DNA of 64,000 bases from Cryptomeria japonica (taxonomy: Eukaryota > Streptophyta > Pinopsida > Cupressales > Cupressaceae). Below, one piece after another: positions 53,323 through 64,000 of the stretch. The position numbers were made by a program, and so were the translations under genes. The notes under the pieces were generated by a model. That model did no database searches and was not told the DNA's origin. It saw nothing but the letters and a program-made list of their open reading frames with translations. The DNA lies in contig NC_081415.1 in NCBI RefSeq assembly GCF_030272615.1, positions 421,440,757 through 421,504,756 of the forward strand, written 5' to 3'. Each line of letters opens with the position of its first letter. Position 1 is the first letter of the stretch.

Positions 53323-55846
53323 ACAAATAGTTCTGTCAACGATCATAAGTTTTGCACCATGTGATGCTATCTTTAATTTCTAGCTTGTAAATGGCTATAC
53401 CTATACATGTCAACAATTATATGATCGTTTGCAAATGTTTGTGTTTACTGTTTTGTGCTTGATATCTGTAGACAATTGGAACTGCCAACAATTTTGTTAC
53501 AACTCTTATCTTTCCTTTGTTATGGATTGTTTTATTAAGACCATTGTACACAATGTCACAAGTCCTTGTGGTGGCTTTTTTGAGTCCTTCCAACTATAGG
53601 ATGATTTTATGATGCGATTAGCTGTCATAGTTGGAAACTGTTTATCTTTGTATATTTCAGGTTAGAAGTAGAAGATCGCCTTTTGAAGATTTGCGTCTTG
53701 TATCTACTTTCTGGGAACAGAATGCTCACATAATTAGAGTGCATGAAAAATCCAAATGCTGAGTTTATTATTGGATAATTCTCATATTGTTCTATCTTAA
53801 ATTTCAAACATTATGGTTGTTCTTGAATCATTGGTACAAATGGTTGGTTAAATTACCTTCCAAATCAGTGAATTTTTCTATTCCATGAAAAGTTTGAAGG
53901 CACAAAATAATGCTAGATGTATTTCCTCTCATTTTTCTTAAAATTGATTAAAATGGTTAGAAACTCAGGGCTTATATTTTCACAGCATCAGCAAGAAGGC
54001 AGCATAATTACATTACATAGCATTCTCTCCTTGGTAAGTTTGAGCACTCATCAGGTCTTAACCCAAGTCTCATAAACACGCTCATGTATGCCATGCTACA
54101 GTCAATCAAATCTTATATATCTAGTCGTGTGTAAGCATATTCTCTTGTCTCTCGAAAAACATTAATCCTATAGTGAACATGTGGTTTTTAAAATCCATGA
54201 GAATGAGTTATGATAAAAGTTAAAAAATAAACATTCACAGTTTTTACTAGAATATTTTCTCCCACAAATAGGACCTATATAATAGTATTCCTTTAAAAAG
54301 AATTATTAAGCTTAATTTTAATTGTGGTAAATTGTCTCAGCCGCAGTTCACATCCAATTGTATCTGAAGTGCTACAGGTTGAGTGGGAGTTAATGTTGAA
54401 GGCGACGTGTTCTCTACAGTGGTGAAAGATGAAATCTAGAGCGGGGTGGGTTTGTTCACCTTATTGAACAAATATGAGAGGTAAATGGAAACGCAATCCT
54501 TTAGTGAACTTCCAAAGGAGGGTCTCATGCCCCAAATTGGTGAACACATGGTAGTAGCCTAGAAAACTACAATACTTAAATTATATTGTTCCGTAAATTA
54601 GAATTGTAACTAAGAATCGTAACCAGCCATTTGTTAAACAAGTTTATGCTAACAATAAAACTATTCATGGAGATGCATGGGTCTCGTAATGCCATGTATC
54701 CATAAATACGAAAATACAGTTTTTTTATATTTGTATATTTCATTTGTTCATTTCAAATTTCAAATACCATGGCCTTGAAGTTCGAGATTAAGTCATTTAG
54801 GTTAATTGACTATCATATTCCAATGTGTTACTATAAGGGGTACAAATGCATACCGTGCCCTTTGACATCTTTGTTATATACCATTTTGGCAATGTTGGAT
54901 TGGGTCATCTGCATGATCTAGTTTGCTGAATTCAAATTTTAAGTTTCTCTTCTGAGCTTACCTTTTACAAAAAATTGACGGTTGCCTTGTCAACTTGTGC
55001 ACTAAATGGAATCTTGTATTTATAGACAATCCTAGATCATTAGATCTCAGTAGAGATTAATCCACAAATCATAAATAATCATTTTAAAATCAAACGCATT
55101 GAGAGCATCTAAATCCTATTCTAATGCATTACATCATTATCCTCGAGCATATTCTAATGCATTGCATCGTTATCCTTGGGCATTGCATTGATTTTGTGGA
55201 ATGTGCAGATTTCGTTCAACAACTGCTAAGGGGTTTACCTCAAGCAAGGAAGTTCAAGGTTTCCTATAATAACTAATCTCATTGTGCTTGTTAGCACAAT
55301 GAGATAGGAGTACATTGCAAGAGGTTGGATTAGTAATAGATTGAGCCACATCGTTAGTACTTGGCCGCATAGTCCATGTCAACAACGAATATTTAGGTAG
55401 ATGTTGAGTATAGCGGAATATGGAGCCAAAACCATATTCCGGTTTTCAATTGTTTATTGCAATATAACATATCACCAAAAGCTCCACACTGACACATCAC
55501 ATTTTAAAAGCTAAGCACTTTCAGCCTTTCTTAGTTGATATAATTATGATTGCATTGTATTGATTAAAATTTAATCAAATCTAATCAATTAGAAGGATAA
55601 ACAAATTATTTTTGGTACATTTTAATGGATGCGCAATTTATAACCAACCAATGGTTTACAGCTGGGGTATTATTTGCTTTTTGTTTCTTAGAGAGGATAT
55701 ACTAGCACTTGGCACCAAAACAAGGTGTAAGAGTTACGCCGATAGTAAAATATACTTTAATAATATATTAGAGGGTAAAAAATTATATAATATAAAAACT
55801 ACATTACAATCACTTCATTAACCAAAGTTCAGACAATAATTTCGCA
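53323..55846. other. Non-coding DNA downstream of the Pol IV/V subunit gene
   Basis: The 3' UTR of the subunit gene begins here. No canonical AATAAA is seen in the first 400 bp, and a possible splice acceptor (TATATTTCAG) ends at about 53661. The rest is AT-rich with no supportable gene. Confidence 0.4.
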
Positions 55847-55850
55847 GATT

Positions 55851-56580
55851 AGGGATATGGTTTAATTAAGATTAGGTATATTTTTTAAAATATATTTATT
55901 ATTGCAATTATGGTCGAATTAAGATTCAATTAGGATTATATTTCATTATATCAACCCTAATCCTTACTCCAAGCTTTATCCTAGAATAGTAAATTTAATT
56001 AGTTTGAATTCCTTAAAAATTTATTGATGATTTTATTTCAATTTAGTGATCTAATTTTAGATTGTCTTAGTTTAATTATAAGAATCTTATTAATATAATG
56101 TATGGTAATTGGTTTATTATTTCTAAATTTGATCATGTAAACAATATAATAATAATATATTAGTAATATAATAATTAAAATACAATATTATAAAAACCCT
56201 AGGGTTAAGCTAGGGATATGATTTAATTAAGTTTAGGTATATTTTTAAAAAATATAATTACTATTACAATTATGGTCCAATTAAGATTCAATTAGGGTTA
56301 TATTTCATTATATCAACCCTAATCCTTACCCCAAACTTTATCCTAGAATAGTAAATTTAATCATAAATAGTAGTTTGAATTCCTTAAAAAATTATTGATG
56401 ATTTTATTTCAATTTAGTGATCTAATTTTAGATTGTCTTAGTTTAATTATAAGAATCTTATTAATATAATGTATGGTAATTGGTTTATTATTTCTAAATT
56501 TGATCACGTAAACAATATAATAATAAATATATAATTATAATATATTAATAATATAATAATTAAAATACAATATTATTAAA
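55851..56580. repeat. Tandem duplication, unit about 361 bp
   Basis: Copy 1 starts AGGGATATGGTTTAATTAAG at 55851, copy 2 AGGGATATGATTTAATTAAG at 56212. The copies align over their full length with few substitutions and small indels (for example ATCATAAATAGT added in copy 2). Very AT-rich, no coding potential. Confidence 0.9.
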
Positions 56581-57085
56581 ACCTTAATGTTTACCTATAT
56601 GAGTCTTAAATCTAACCATATATCTAAATAAACTTTAACATATTTAACCTAAACATAACCTAACTATAACTTAACCATAATCCAAACTTAATTTTTGAAT
56701 TGTATTTAATATATCATGTATATATTAGTATATGATTATCATTAAGCTGAGAGGCCTTTACAATCGCAACAAATTTATGTGTCAACATTTGAGGGTTTTC
56801 AATTATTTTGACGATTTTTGGTAGTATATAATTTGTCCAAACAATTAATAGATAATTTGGCAAAACCAATATTGTAGTACCCCTACCCTAGACAGCTTTG
56901 TAAAATCGGTTTGACCTTGGTTGACTTTTAATGTGGCAATCTTGAATGGTTGAATTACCATGAGGTAATGTTTAGTCAGATATTATGATTATTGTGAGTA
57001 TCTGTTAATGTGCTTTCGCATTGATTCTTATGTAAGTTTAAACTGTCCTCCTGATTCTTGTTATTAATCTCGAGCTAACTTCTTC

Positions 57086-57187
<102 letters not shown>

Positions 57188-59017
57188 TGTGTGACTCTTG
57201 GTTGTAGGAGATTGCAAGTACAGTACCGCCTAGGTGCGAGGTTCATCTTCACTAGATTCACAGGGTTGAGTATACCTCTTTCATCCTTAGAATTTGGGTT
57301 AGGTGGTCATAAAACCTTCAATTTACCCTAGTCATACTCAAATGAGCGTCGCTTGTGTTCCGTCAGTTTTCTTTCATTTGGGTTTGCGGGTCGAGTAATT
57401 GGTTGGCTTACTTGGTTTGCGTGCTTGGCGTGTGGTAAATAGAGTATTTAATCCTAAGTATTTATTTTGATTTAATGTGTTCATTTACGCATTAGTAATT
57501 GAGGAATTAAAATAAATAGGTTTCTTTTATGTGATTAATCATTAATTAAAAAGATCACCCTATTTATGTTTGTAGTGAGTTTAATTTAATGGTTGATTTT
57601 AAATAACAAATTTATTTAGTTTATGCATTTTAAAAAGGAAAGATTTAAATTTATTCGAACTAGAAATAATTTAATCTCTTTTGCTTTTTTGAAATAGAAA
57701 GATTAATTTTAATTATTTAAGAAAATCAATTTTGATTAGAAAAGTGAGTTTTATTCATATTTATTTTATATAGTGTGTAAGATTGATTTTGAGAATTTAA
57801 TTTAATTAAAAATATTTTACCCTCATTAATATTGTGAAATGCAACTATTAGCTTTGTTAATTAAAAATTAAATAAGGGAGAAAAACATTTCTTTTAATCA
57901 ACTAAATTTATAATCTCAATGCATAAACAATTCAACTATGAGATGATTCCATAAACTTAATTAATTAATTAATTAAATTAAGTTACAAGTTGCATGATAT
58001 TAGAAATATATTTTTATTTAAATTTTAGTGGAAATAAATTGGATTAATTCTATTTATTGTTCCTAGAATTTTAAATAAATTAATTAAAAAAAAAATTAAA
58101 AAATAAAATGAATAAAAGAATTAATTAGAATTAAAGTATTGTTTTAATTCTTTATTTAGAAAATTAATTAATTTGCATGAGAAAAGAAAATAAAGAATAA
58201 TGATTTTTAATTATTGCATGTTAGCTTATCTTTTGTTATAAAAATAGAAAATAAAATAAAATTACTTTTATTCTAAATTTAGGTTTTTGAGAAAAGCTAT
58301 TGAACCTAGAATTTTAGTTTAAATAGGGAATAGGTTTTTATTTTAGATACACAGGAAATAGGTCAAGGATTTAGATAAAGAAACTTATTGGAAGCTTGTG
58401 GAAAAGATTAGGGCTCTTCTACATAATTCTTCCAAGAAAACAATACTAGGTTGGGTGGCTTCTTTGATTGTTGATTTTTAGAAAATAATTCTATTTCTTC
58501 CGTTTCTCTCTCAATGATGTATGTGTAAATTATTGTTAAACCCAAAACCCTCTTCTCGTGAATTCGAGTTCTGTTTTTAAAAATTCATGCCTGATGTGTA
58601 TTTCTAGTTTATGGGAAGAATGTAATTTTGGGAAAATTAGGGAAATTATTATAGAGAATTTGTCAAGATTTTATGATGCATGGAGAGTTGCAAGATTGGT
58701 GAAAAAGGGCATTTATCTGAGAAATTAACTTCTCTCGTTTGTTTTAGTTACGACAGTTTTGTTTATTTATGGAATCTCTATGAAATGGTTTTTATTACCT
58801 TAAGAAAATAAATTTGATTATACATTAAATTTATTTGGGTTAATTAAATAAAATAATAATAATAATATATGAAAGATTAAATTATGCGAAAATTGAATTA
58901 TTGGGAAAATATTGTTTTTATTGAAATTAATTTTAATTTAAAAATACATAAAAAATAAAATAAAATAAAATAAATTAATTTATTAATTTTTGTGGGGAGA
59001 CATTGCCTCTACCCACG

Positions 59018-59190
59018 CGGCACTACCCATGGTAGTGGCTGCTGCCATAGGGCAGCAACGCTACACAAAGGTAGCGGCTGCTACCTTAGGGCAACAACAC
59101 TACCCATAGGTAGCGTGTGCTACCATAGGGCAGCAGCGCTACCCAAGGGTAGCGTTGACTGCCATATGGCAGCAACGCTGCCTTAGGGTA
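59018..59190. repeat. GC-rich hairpin repeats, about four units of 40 bp
   Basis: The units combine CGCTACCCAAGGGTAGCG-like and CTGCCATAGGGCAG palindromes, repeating about every 40 bp within an otherwise very AT-rich LTR. An open frame across the block reflects the repeat. Confidence 0.8.
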
Positions 59191-59313
59191 GTTATTTTAG
59201 AGTTTAAATGTATTTTTTAATTTTATTTATTATTTTATTTGTTATTTAGTTTTTTTTATATATATATATATAAAATAAAATAAATAATTATAATGTGTTA
59301 ATATATATATGTA

Positions 59314-59366
<53 letters not shown>

Positions 59367-60780
59367 GTTTAATTTTTATTTGTCAATTTAAAGATTTTTG
59401 TTATATAAATAAAGAATTTATAATTTTGTAATTTTAGAAAAAAAGAAAAAAAGCTTATAATTTTAAATTCGATATTCTTATTGGAAATATATTAGGAGTT
59501 TAATTCATATGTGAATTTATTTAACTTTATTGGACAAATGACAAGATGGATTTATTAATATAGTTGTATTTCCTTGTCTTCTGGAAAAATCTATTTAATT
59601 ATGTTCTTGATTGTTTAAAGAAAGGATTGCCTGTAATAGGATCTTGTGTAGATGGTGTTATCAGTCAAGTTTAATTTTATTGCAATTCTGGTTGAGTTGT
59701 CATTGTGTCCTATGTTGATATATTTGTTTGGACCCTATCGTTGGATGATTTGGGATACCTGTTTATGTCTTCTATTTCTAGTTTGGTTTTTGCCTTGTGA
59801 TGGTGTTTTGACTGGTCTTGTTCTGTATGTGAATGTCAAGTGTTGACTTGTGGTTGACCATAGCGGGTCAGGTCTCTAGTTAGAGTATTTTCGGGCAATG
59901 GACCTTGTATCAGTTTAAATGTGTTCAATTGGATCCGTTTCTATGTAGGGATCATTGATGTAATTATTGACCGATGTGGTCGGTTGTTTATTGGTATGAT
60001 TCGCCTCAGTGGCAGGAATGTAAATGATGTGGAACTTATGTACCCTTAACTAATTTAAATGAACAGAGGGGTCTTGCAGTTGAGCAGACCCGGAGATGTA
60101 GCCCTCTAGGGGTGAACTCCGAGATCACTTTGGTGTTATGTGTTGCTTTTGTACTTATGTTTTCTTTTTTCAGTTTTAGCATGCATGAATGGCATTATGT
60201 TAGAATGTATGAAGTGGATTAGATGAAATTAATTGTAAATGCATGTCTTTTAAATGTAGTAAATTGGATCATTAAAGAATGTAGTTTGGAATAATGGAGT
60301 ATATTTAGGAAATTAAGTATGCATGGAAAGATCTCGTTAGTTATGGTGAAAATTCAAGTGTGTTATTAATTAGATGCGTGACTTAAATTTTAATAAGGAA
60401 AGTATGAACGAAAGGTATGATTAAATTGTAATTCTAATGGATGAACTTCATTTGGGTTATTTACATTTTCAATCTTAATAGTAGCTATATTTTAACCTTA
60501 ATGGATGTATTCATATGTTACCTATGATTTAGTCTTAATGAAAGAAATTATTCTTTGTATAAGTATCTTCTTGTCTTGAGTTAAGTTAAATTTGGAATAA
60601 AGTAACCACGTTGGGAAACTCTTTAGGTGTTAGTTGATGTCTTCCACTGTATAATTTGTTCTTTGATATCTCGTTGTATCATTAGGTTGTGTTTAACTTT
60701 AAAAAAAATAAAAAATTGTTGCACTCCATTCTTGTGTTTTAGCTTAATCCCTTCGGGGTTTCCTGGCGAGGCATTACATT

Positions 60781-60792
60781 TGGTATCAGAGC
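60781..60792 (+). promoter_or_regulatory. Primer binding site of gypsy element D
   Basis: TGGTATCAGAGC, an exact match to the plant initiator tRNA-Met site, lies two bases after the LTR end. Confidence 0.92.
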
Positions 60793-62384
60793 GAAGTTGC
60801 AAACACTGGGATCTCTGGTTTTGCTTGTGGCCTTAGTTTGTGTGTGGCATATCGTTCTCATGTTGTATGCTTGTCCTCCTTGTTGTATGAGTGTGATTGA
60901 GCAGACCTTAACTTGTGTGTAATGTGTGTGTTCACACCTTGTGTTCACCTTCTTGATATTGGTGCTTTGGAGTGATTATATGTGCTTTGTCTTTTTATTG
61001 AGGTCTTGGTTTATGATTTCTCTTATTCTGAAGGAGAGTCGTATGTACCTTCCTTATTGATTGTTGTACTCTTTTGACTAATCCATTTGGGTTGGTTAGT
61101 GTTGTCTTGAATCTAAAAGTATGAAATGTGCGTGTTTAAGAATAGGATCTAGTTTAGTGTTGTCCACTTGAAGGACTTGAATGGTAAATATTGAATGCTT
61201 ATTTTGTAGTAAAATGAATGATTATCATCCTTCATCTTCTCTCTCTCTATAAATTAAATGTTTTTGTTATTTGTGTATTTATCTCTTATGTGAGTTTTCT
61301 TATTGCAAGAGGAAGGTTGCATTTTCTTGAGCCCTTGTGTGAGCCTTATAACGTTTATGTGGTTTTAGATTATAAAAGGGCTTTGGTTTGAAAGTGCATA
61401 TTGGATATTAAAAATAAAAAAAATAAAAAAATTGTATGTTACATTAAAGAATTCTCCATGTGTTTCGTAGGAGTAATATAAATAAATTCTATCTTAATTA
61501 AGGTGTATTAATATGTGAATAGTTGATTTTGTGAAACTTCTTTGGTTGTAAAAGAAGTATCAAAAGGGAACATGTTATAGTAGCTTCAAGAGTGTATTAA
61601 TGTAATTCTATTAAAGAATGTATTGATTTAAATAGGGTGTTTATAAAACATGTGAAATTGTACTTTTTGCATTTTTGGCTTTTTATGGAAAGATGAAAGT
61701 CTTGAGCTTCATAAACAAAATTTTCATAGTTAGTAATGTGGTTGTGAATGCTTAATGGATTTATAAAGTTTATCAGAATGATGTTATTTCCTTATGTAAT
61801 GGTGAATTGTTAAAAAATTTCAGTACTGGTATCTAGAGTAAACTTTATTTCAATGATTCATGTGGAAAGCATAGGTAAAATATTTCTTGAGTAGATGATA
61901 GCGTATCAAAAAGTACTCCCCGTAAATGTGACTAAACTAGTAATAGTGCTTTCCTTGTGTATTGTAAGAAACCCGTGCTTGCTGTGTGTGCCCATGGGAT
62001 GGTGAATTAATCAACCATGGAGGATATGTTTACTTATGAGTATGGGAAACCATGCTGTTTATGTGATGTTGTTTATTTGTTTCCTTACTGACAGCCAACC
62101 CATGGGATTGTAGATAAGTCAGTATGTGAAGGGGTAGTATTAGAAGTCACCATTCCTTGAATAGTATGGAATGACGTACGAGTAATATTGACGCGAAGCG
62201 ACTTTAGCTTCTCTATTTCGAGGAAAAAAATATAGTTTTGTAATGAAACTGTATTATAGGTGTACTCAATACTTTCCCTTGTGATGAACCGATTTATAAG
62301 GTTCATGTGTGCCAGCCTATTCCTATCCTTATATTTGAGCATATTGGTGTTAGTTCTTGAGCAGAATGATGGTTTTATTGGAGG

Positions 62385-62504
62385 TTATTTTGCCTTGTCT
62401 TCATGAAAGGTATGTTATTTTGCCTTGTCTTCATGAAAGGTATGTCATTTTGCCTTGTCTCCATGAAAGGTATGTTATTTTGCCTTGTCTCCATGAAAGG
62501 TATG
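62385..62504. repeat. Tandem repeat, four units of exactly 30 bp
   Basis: The unit TTATTTTGCCTTGTCTTCAT followed by GAAAGGTATG occurs at 62385, 62415, 62445 and 62475. There are one or two substitutions (TTCATG/CCATG, TTATT/TCATT). Confidence 0.95.
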
Positions 62505-62621
62505 TTATTTTTCACATGAGCTGCCAACTGTCCAGCGTTGGTAAACATGTGGGTGGACCTTAGCCATGTATACCTCTGGCTTACGATGAGTATCCTGAGA
62601 GGTACGTCGCTATGTGGGGTG

Positions 62622-62840
62622 TGACCTACGCGTGTCCTTTTTTGCGAGGTACATTTCCATGTGGGATACGTCCATCACGTGTCCTTGCCGCTTGGAGTAT
62701 TGCCATGCCGTGTTGAGACACGATGCGGGGTGTGACCTACGCGTGCCCTTTTCTGCGAGGTACATTGCCATGCGGGATACGTCCATTGTGTGTCCTTGCC
62801 GCTTGGAGTATTGCTATGTCGTGCTGAGACACGATGCGGA
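62622..62840. repeat. Tandem duplication, unit 111 bp
   Basis: GTGACCTACGCGTG occurs at 62621 and 62732. The whole 111-bp units align to the CACGATGCGG end with about a dozen substitutions. Shorter related phrases (CATGCCGTG, CATGCGG) continue to about 62950. Confidence 0.9.
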
Positions 62841-64000
62841 ATGTAGTAGACATTTCCATGCGGCCTACCCATAGTTTTTAGGGTAGAGCCATGCCGTGTG
62901 ACGACGTGATGTGGGGTGATGTCGAGGTGCACACCGCCATGCCATGTGGGTAGTGTGACTATGTCGCACCACATGATGAGCTACTGCGCTAGCTAGACGA
63001 TTGTTCCTTCCTTCCTCGTTGGTGGCTAGATTCTAGTCACATAGTGATGTTATGTGCAATTGTGATATTTTTTTCTTTTAATTTTATTTCCTTGTGGGCC
63101 AGCAATTTATTTTATTTTGACTTTGAAGGTTAAGCCACAATCTAGTGATCTTTTACATATTTATTTTGGTGTTGCAAATTCTGGATTATTTTATTGCCTT
63201 ACTGTTGGAATTGGTGATTTATTATCTTTATTCTTCTGTACCTTGGTGGCTGAACTGATTTGTCCTTATTGTTTTTGTATGCTGGTCTTGTGTTAAAATG
63301 TGAAATTCCTCTCCAAGTACGTATGCGACGGTCTTGGTTGAGTGTGTACGAGGAAGTAGACGTAAGGAACCTTGAGGATGGGGGTATGTGAGGCTGTGAT
63401 GCAGCTAGTATCCACTACCTACCTATGTGTGGTGACTATCTCTTGGAGGCTCACCACCTTATTCAACAAGGGATGTTCATGAAGGTCTTGTATGGTAGGT
63501 AGCACCGCTATGGTGTGTCCTAGCACCATCAAGCCTTTGAGTGAGATGTTGGATATTTATGATCATATTATTATTCTGAGATCAGACATAGAGATGTTGA
63601 TCGTGCATGTTATCTTTGACCGAGCATTAGACATGCTCACATGTGGCCTTTTGTGTTGTGCATTTCAGTTATGTGGATGATTATTATGTGTAATCATGAA
63701 GTAAATTGTGTTAATTTGTCACTATGTTATTAGACATAGTCTTTGGAAAGGTTTTAATATGCCTGGCAAGTGTAAACAATTGAGCTATTTATGTTTCTCT
63801 TATTTTATGAAAGGTAACTTGGTTGTAGAATTTGATATTTGAAGCTAGTTTTATGCAATAAAGTTTTATGAAAAAGATGTATTGGTAAAAGAAATTGATC
63901 ATGATGACGTGTTTTCTTGTCATGTTTGATAGATGAGTATATTAATTGTTGCTTACCTCTTTTAATGCTTTAATTTGGTGTAATGAAAGGAAGAAAAATC

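Larger units (their letters stand above)
60793..64000 (+). mobile_element. Leader (5' internal region) of gypsy element D
   Basis: About 3.2 kb downstream of the primer site with no gag-like frame or other supportable gene. It has two tandem repeats (62385-62504 and 62622-62840). Either the element has a very long leader, or it is a non-autonomous derivative whose genes are lost or lie beyond the window. Confidence 0.5.

Noticed and set aside
52901-53346. Minus-strand frame of 146 codons opposite the Pol IV/V subunit gene
   Set aside because: Shadow of the 33-bp repeat on the opposite strand; repetitive and without motif.

Overview
This window is nuclear DNA of a large, repeat-rich plant genome, most likely a gymnosperm such as a conifer. 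That placement is an inference: the DNA is AT-rich, nested LTR retrotransposons with LTRs of about 4 kb or more dominate, the tRNA primer sites are plant-type, and the one intact gene is a plant-only RNA polymerase IV/V subunit. There are no bacterial features.

Layout. 1-2090 is unassigned AT-rich DNA. 2090-2790 is a Ty1/copia pol relic. 5630-10278 is a decayed copia element (LTR, primer site, gag, protease, integrase, part of RT). 10280-18602 is a second copia element on the minus strand, split by a 4,774-bp solo LTR (11280-16053). 18603-20774 is a degenerate repeat array leading into the LTR end of a third copia element, whose gag-pol runs from 20841 to 24925. 24928-25804 looks like a minus-strand polyadenylated retrocopy of an unknown gene, cut by a fragment of the solo-LTR family (25805-25956). 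26015-43259 is a Ty3/gypsy element of Tat/Ogre type with gag, protease, an RNase H placed before RT, RT, a second RNase H, integrase, a spacer of repeated modules and a long extra ORF. That ORF is interrupted by a second solo LTR (37768-42449). A third solo LTR lies at 47062-51144. About 1.1 kb beyond it is the only intact host gene seen (52255-53322). From 56873 to the window end is a different gypsy element with a 3.9-kb LTR, a primer site and a non-coding leader.

Main result. The intact gene encodes a seventh-subunit homologue of RNA polymerases IV/V, fused to a tail of fifteen 11-residue repeats carrying six GW/WG tryptophans. Such a tail resembles the Argonaute-binding hooks known from NRPE1 and SPT5L in RNA-directed DNA methylation. 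I know of no description of it on subunit 7, but I could not search.

Second result. The three solo LTRs have matching 5-bp target duplications and terminal TGTTG...CAACA. They share a core promoter with a perfect telobox palindrome exactly 64 bp upstream of the TATA box, a terminal hairpin with compensatory base changes, and an AT-rich inverted repeat. Their upstream repeat arrays are of two unrelated kinds.
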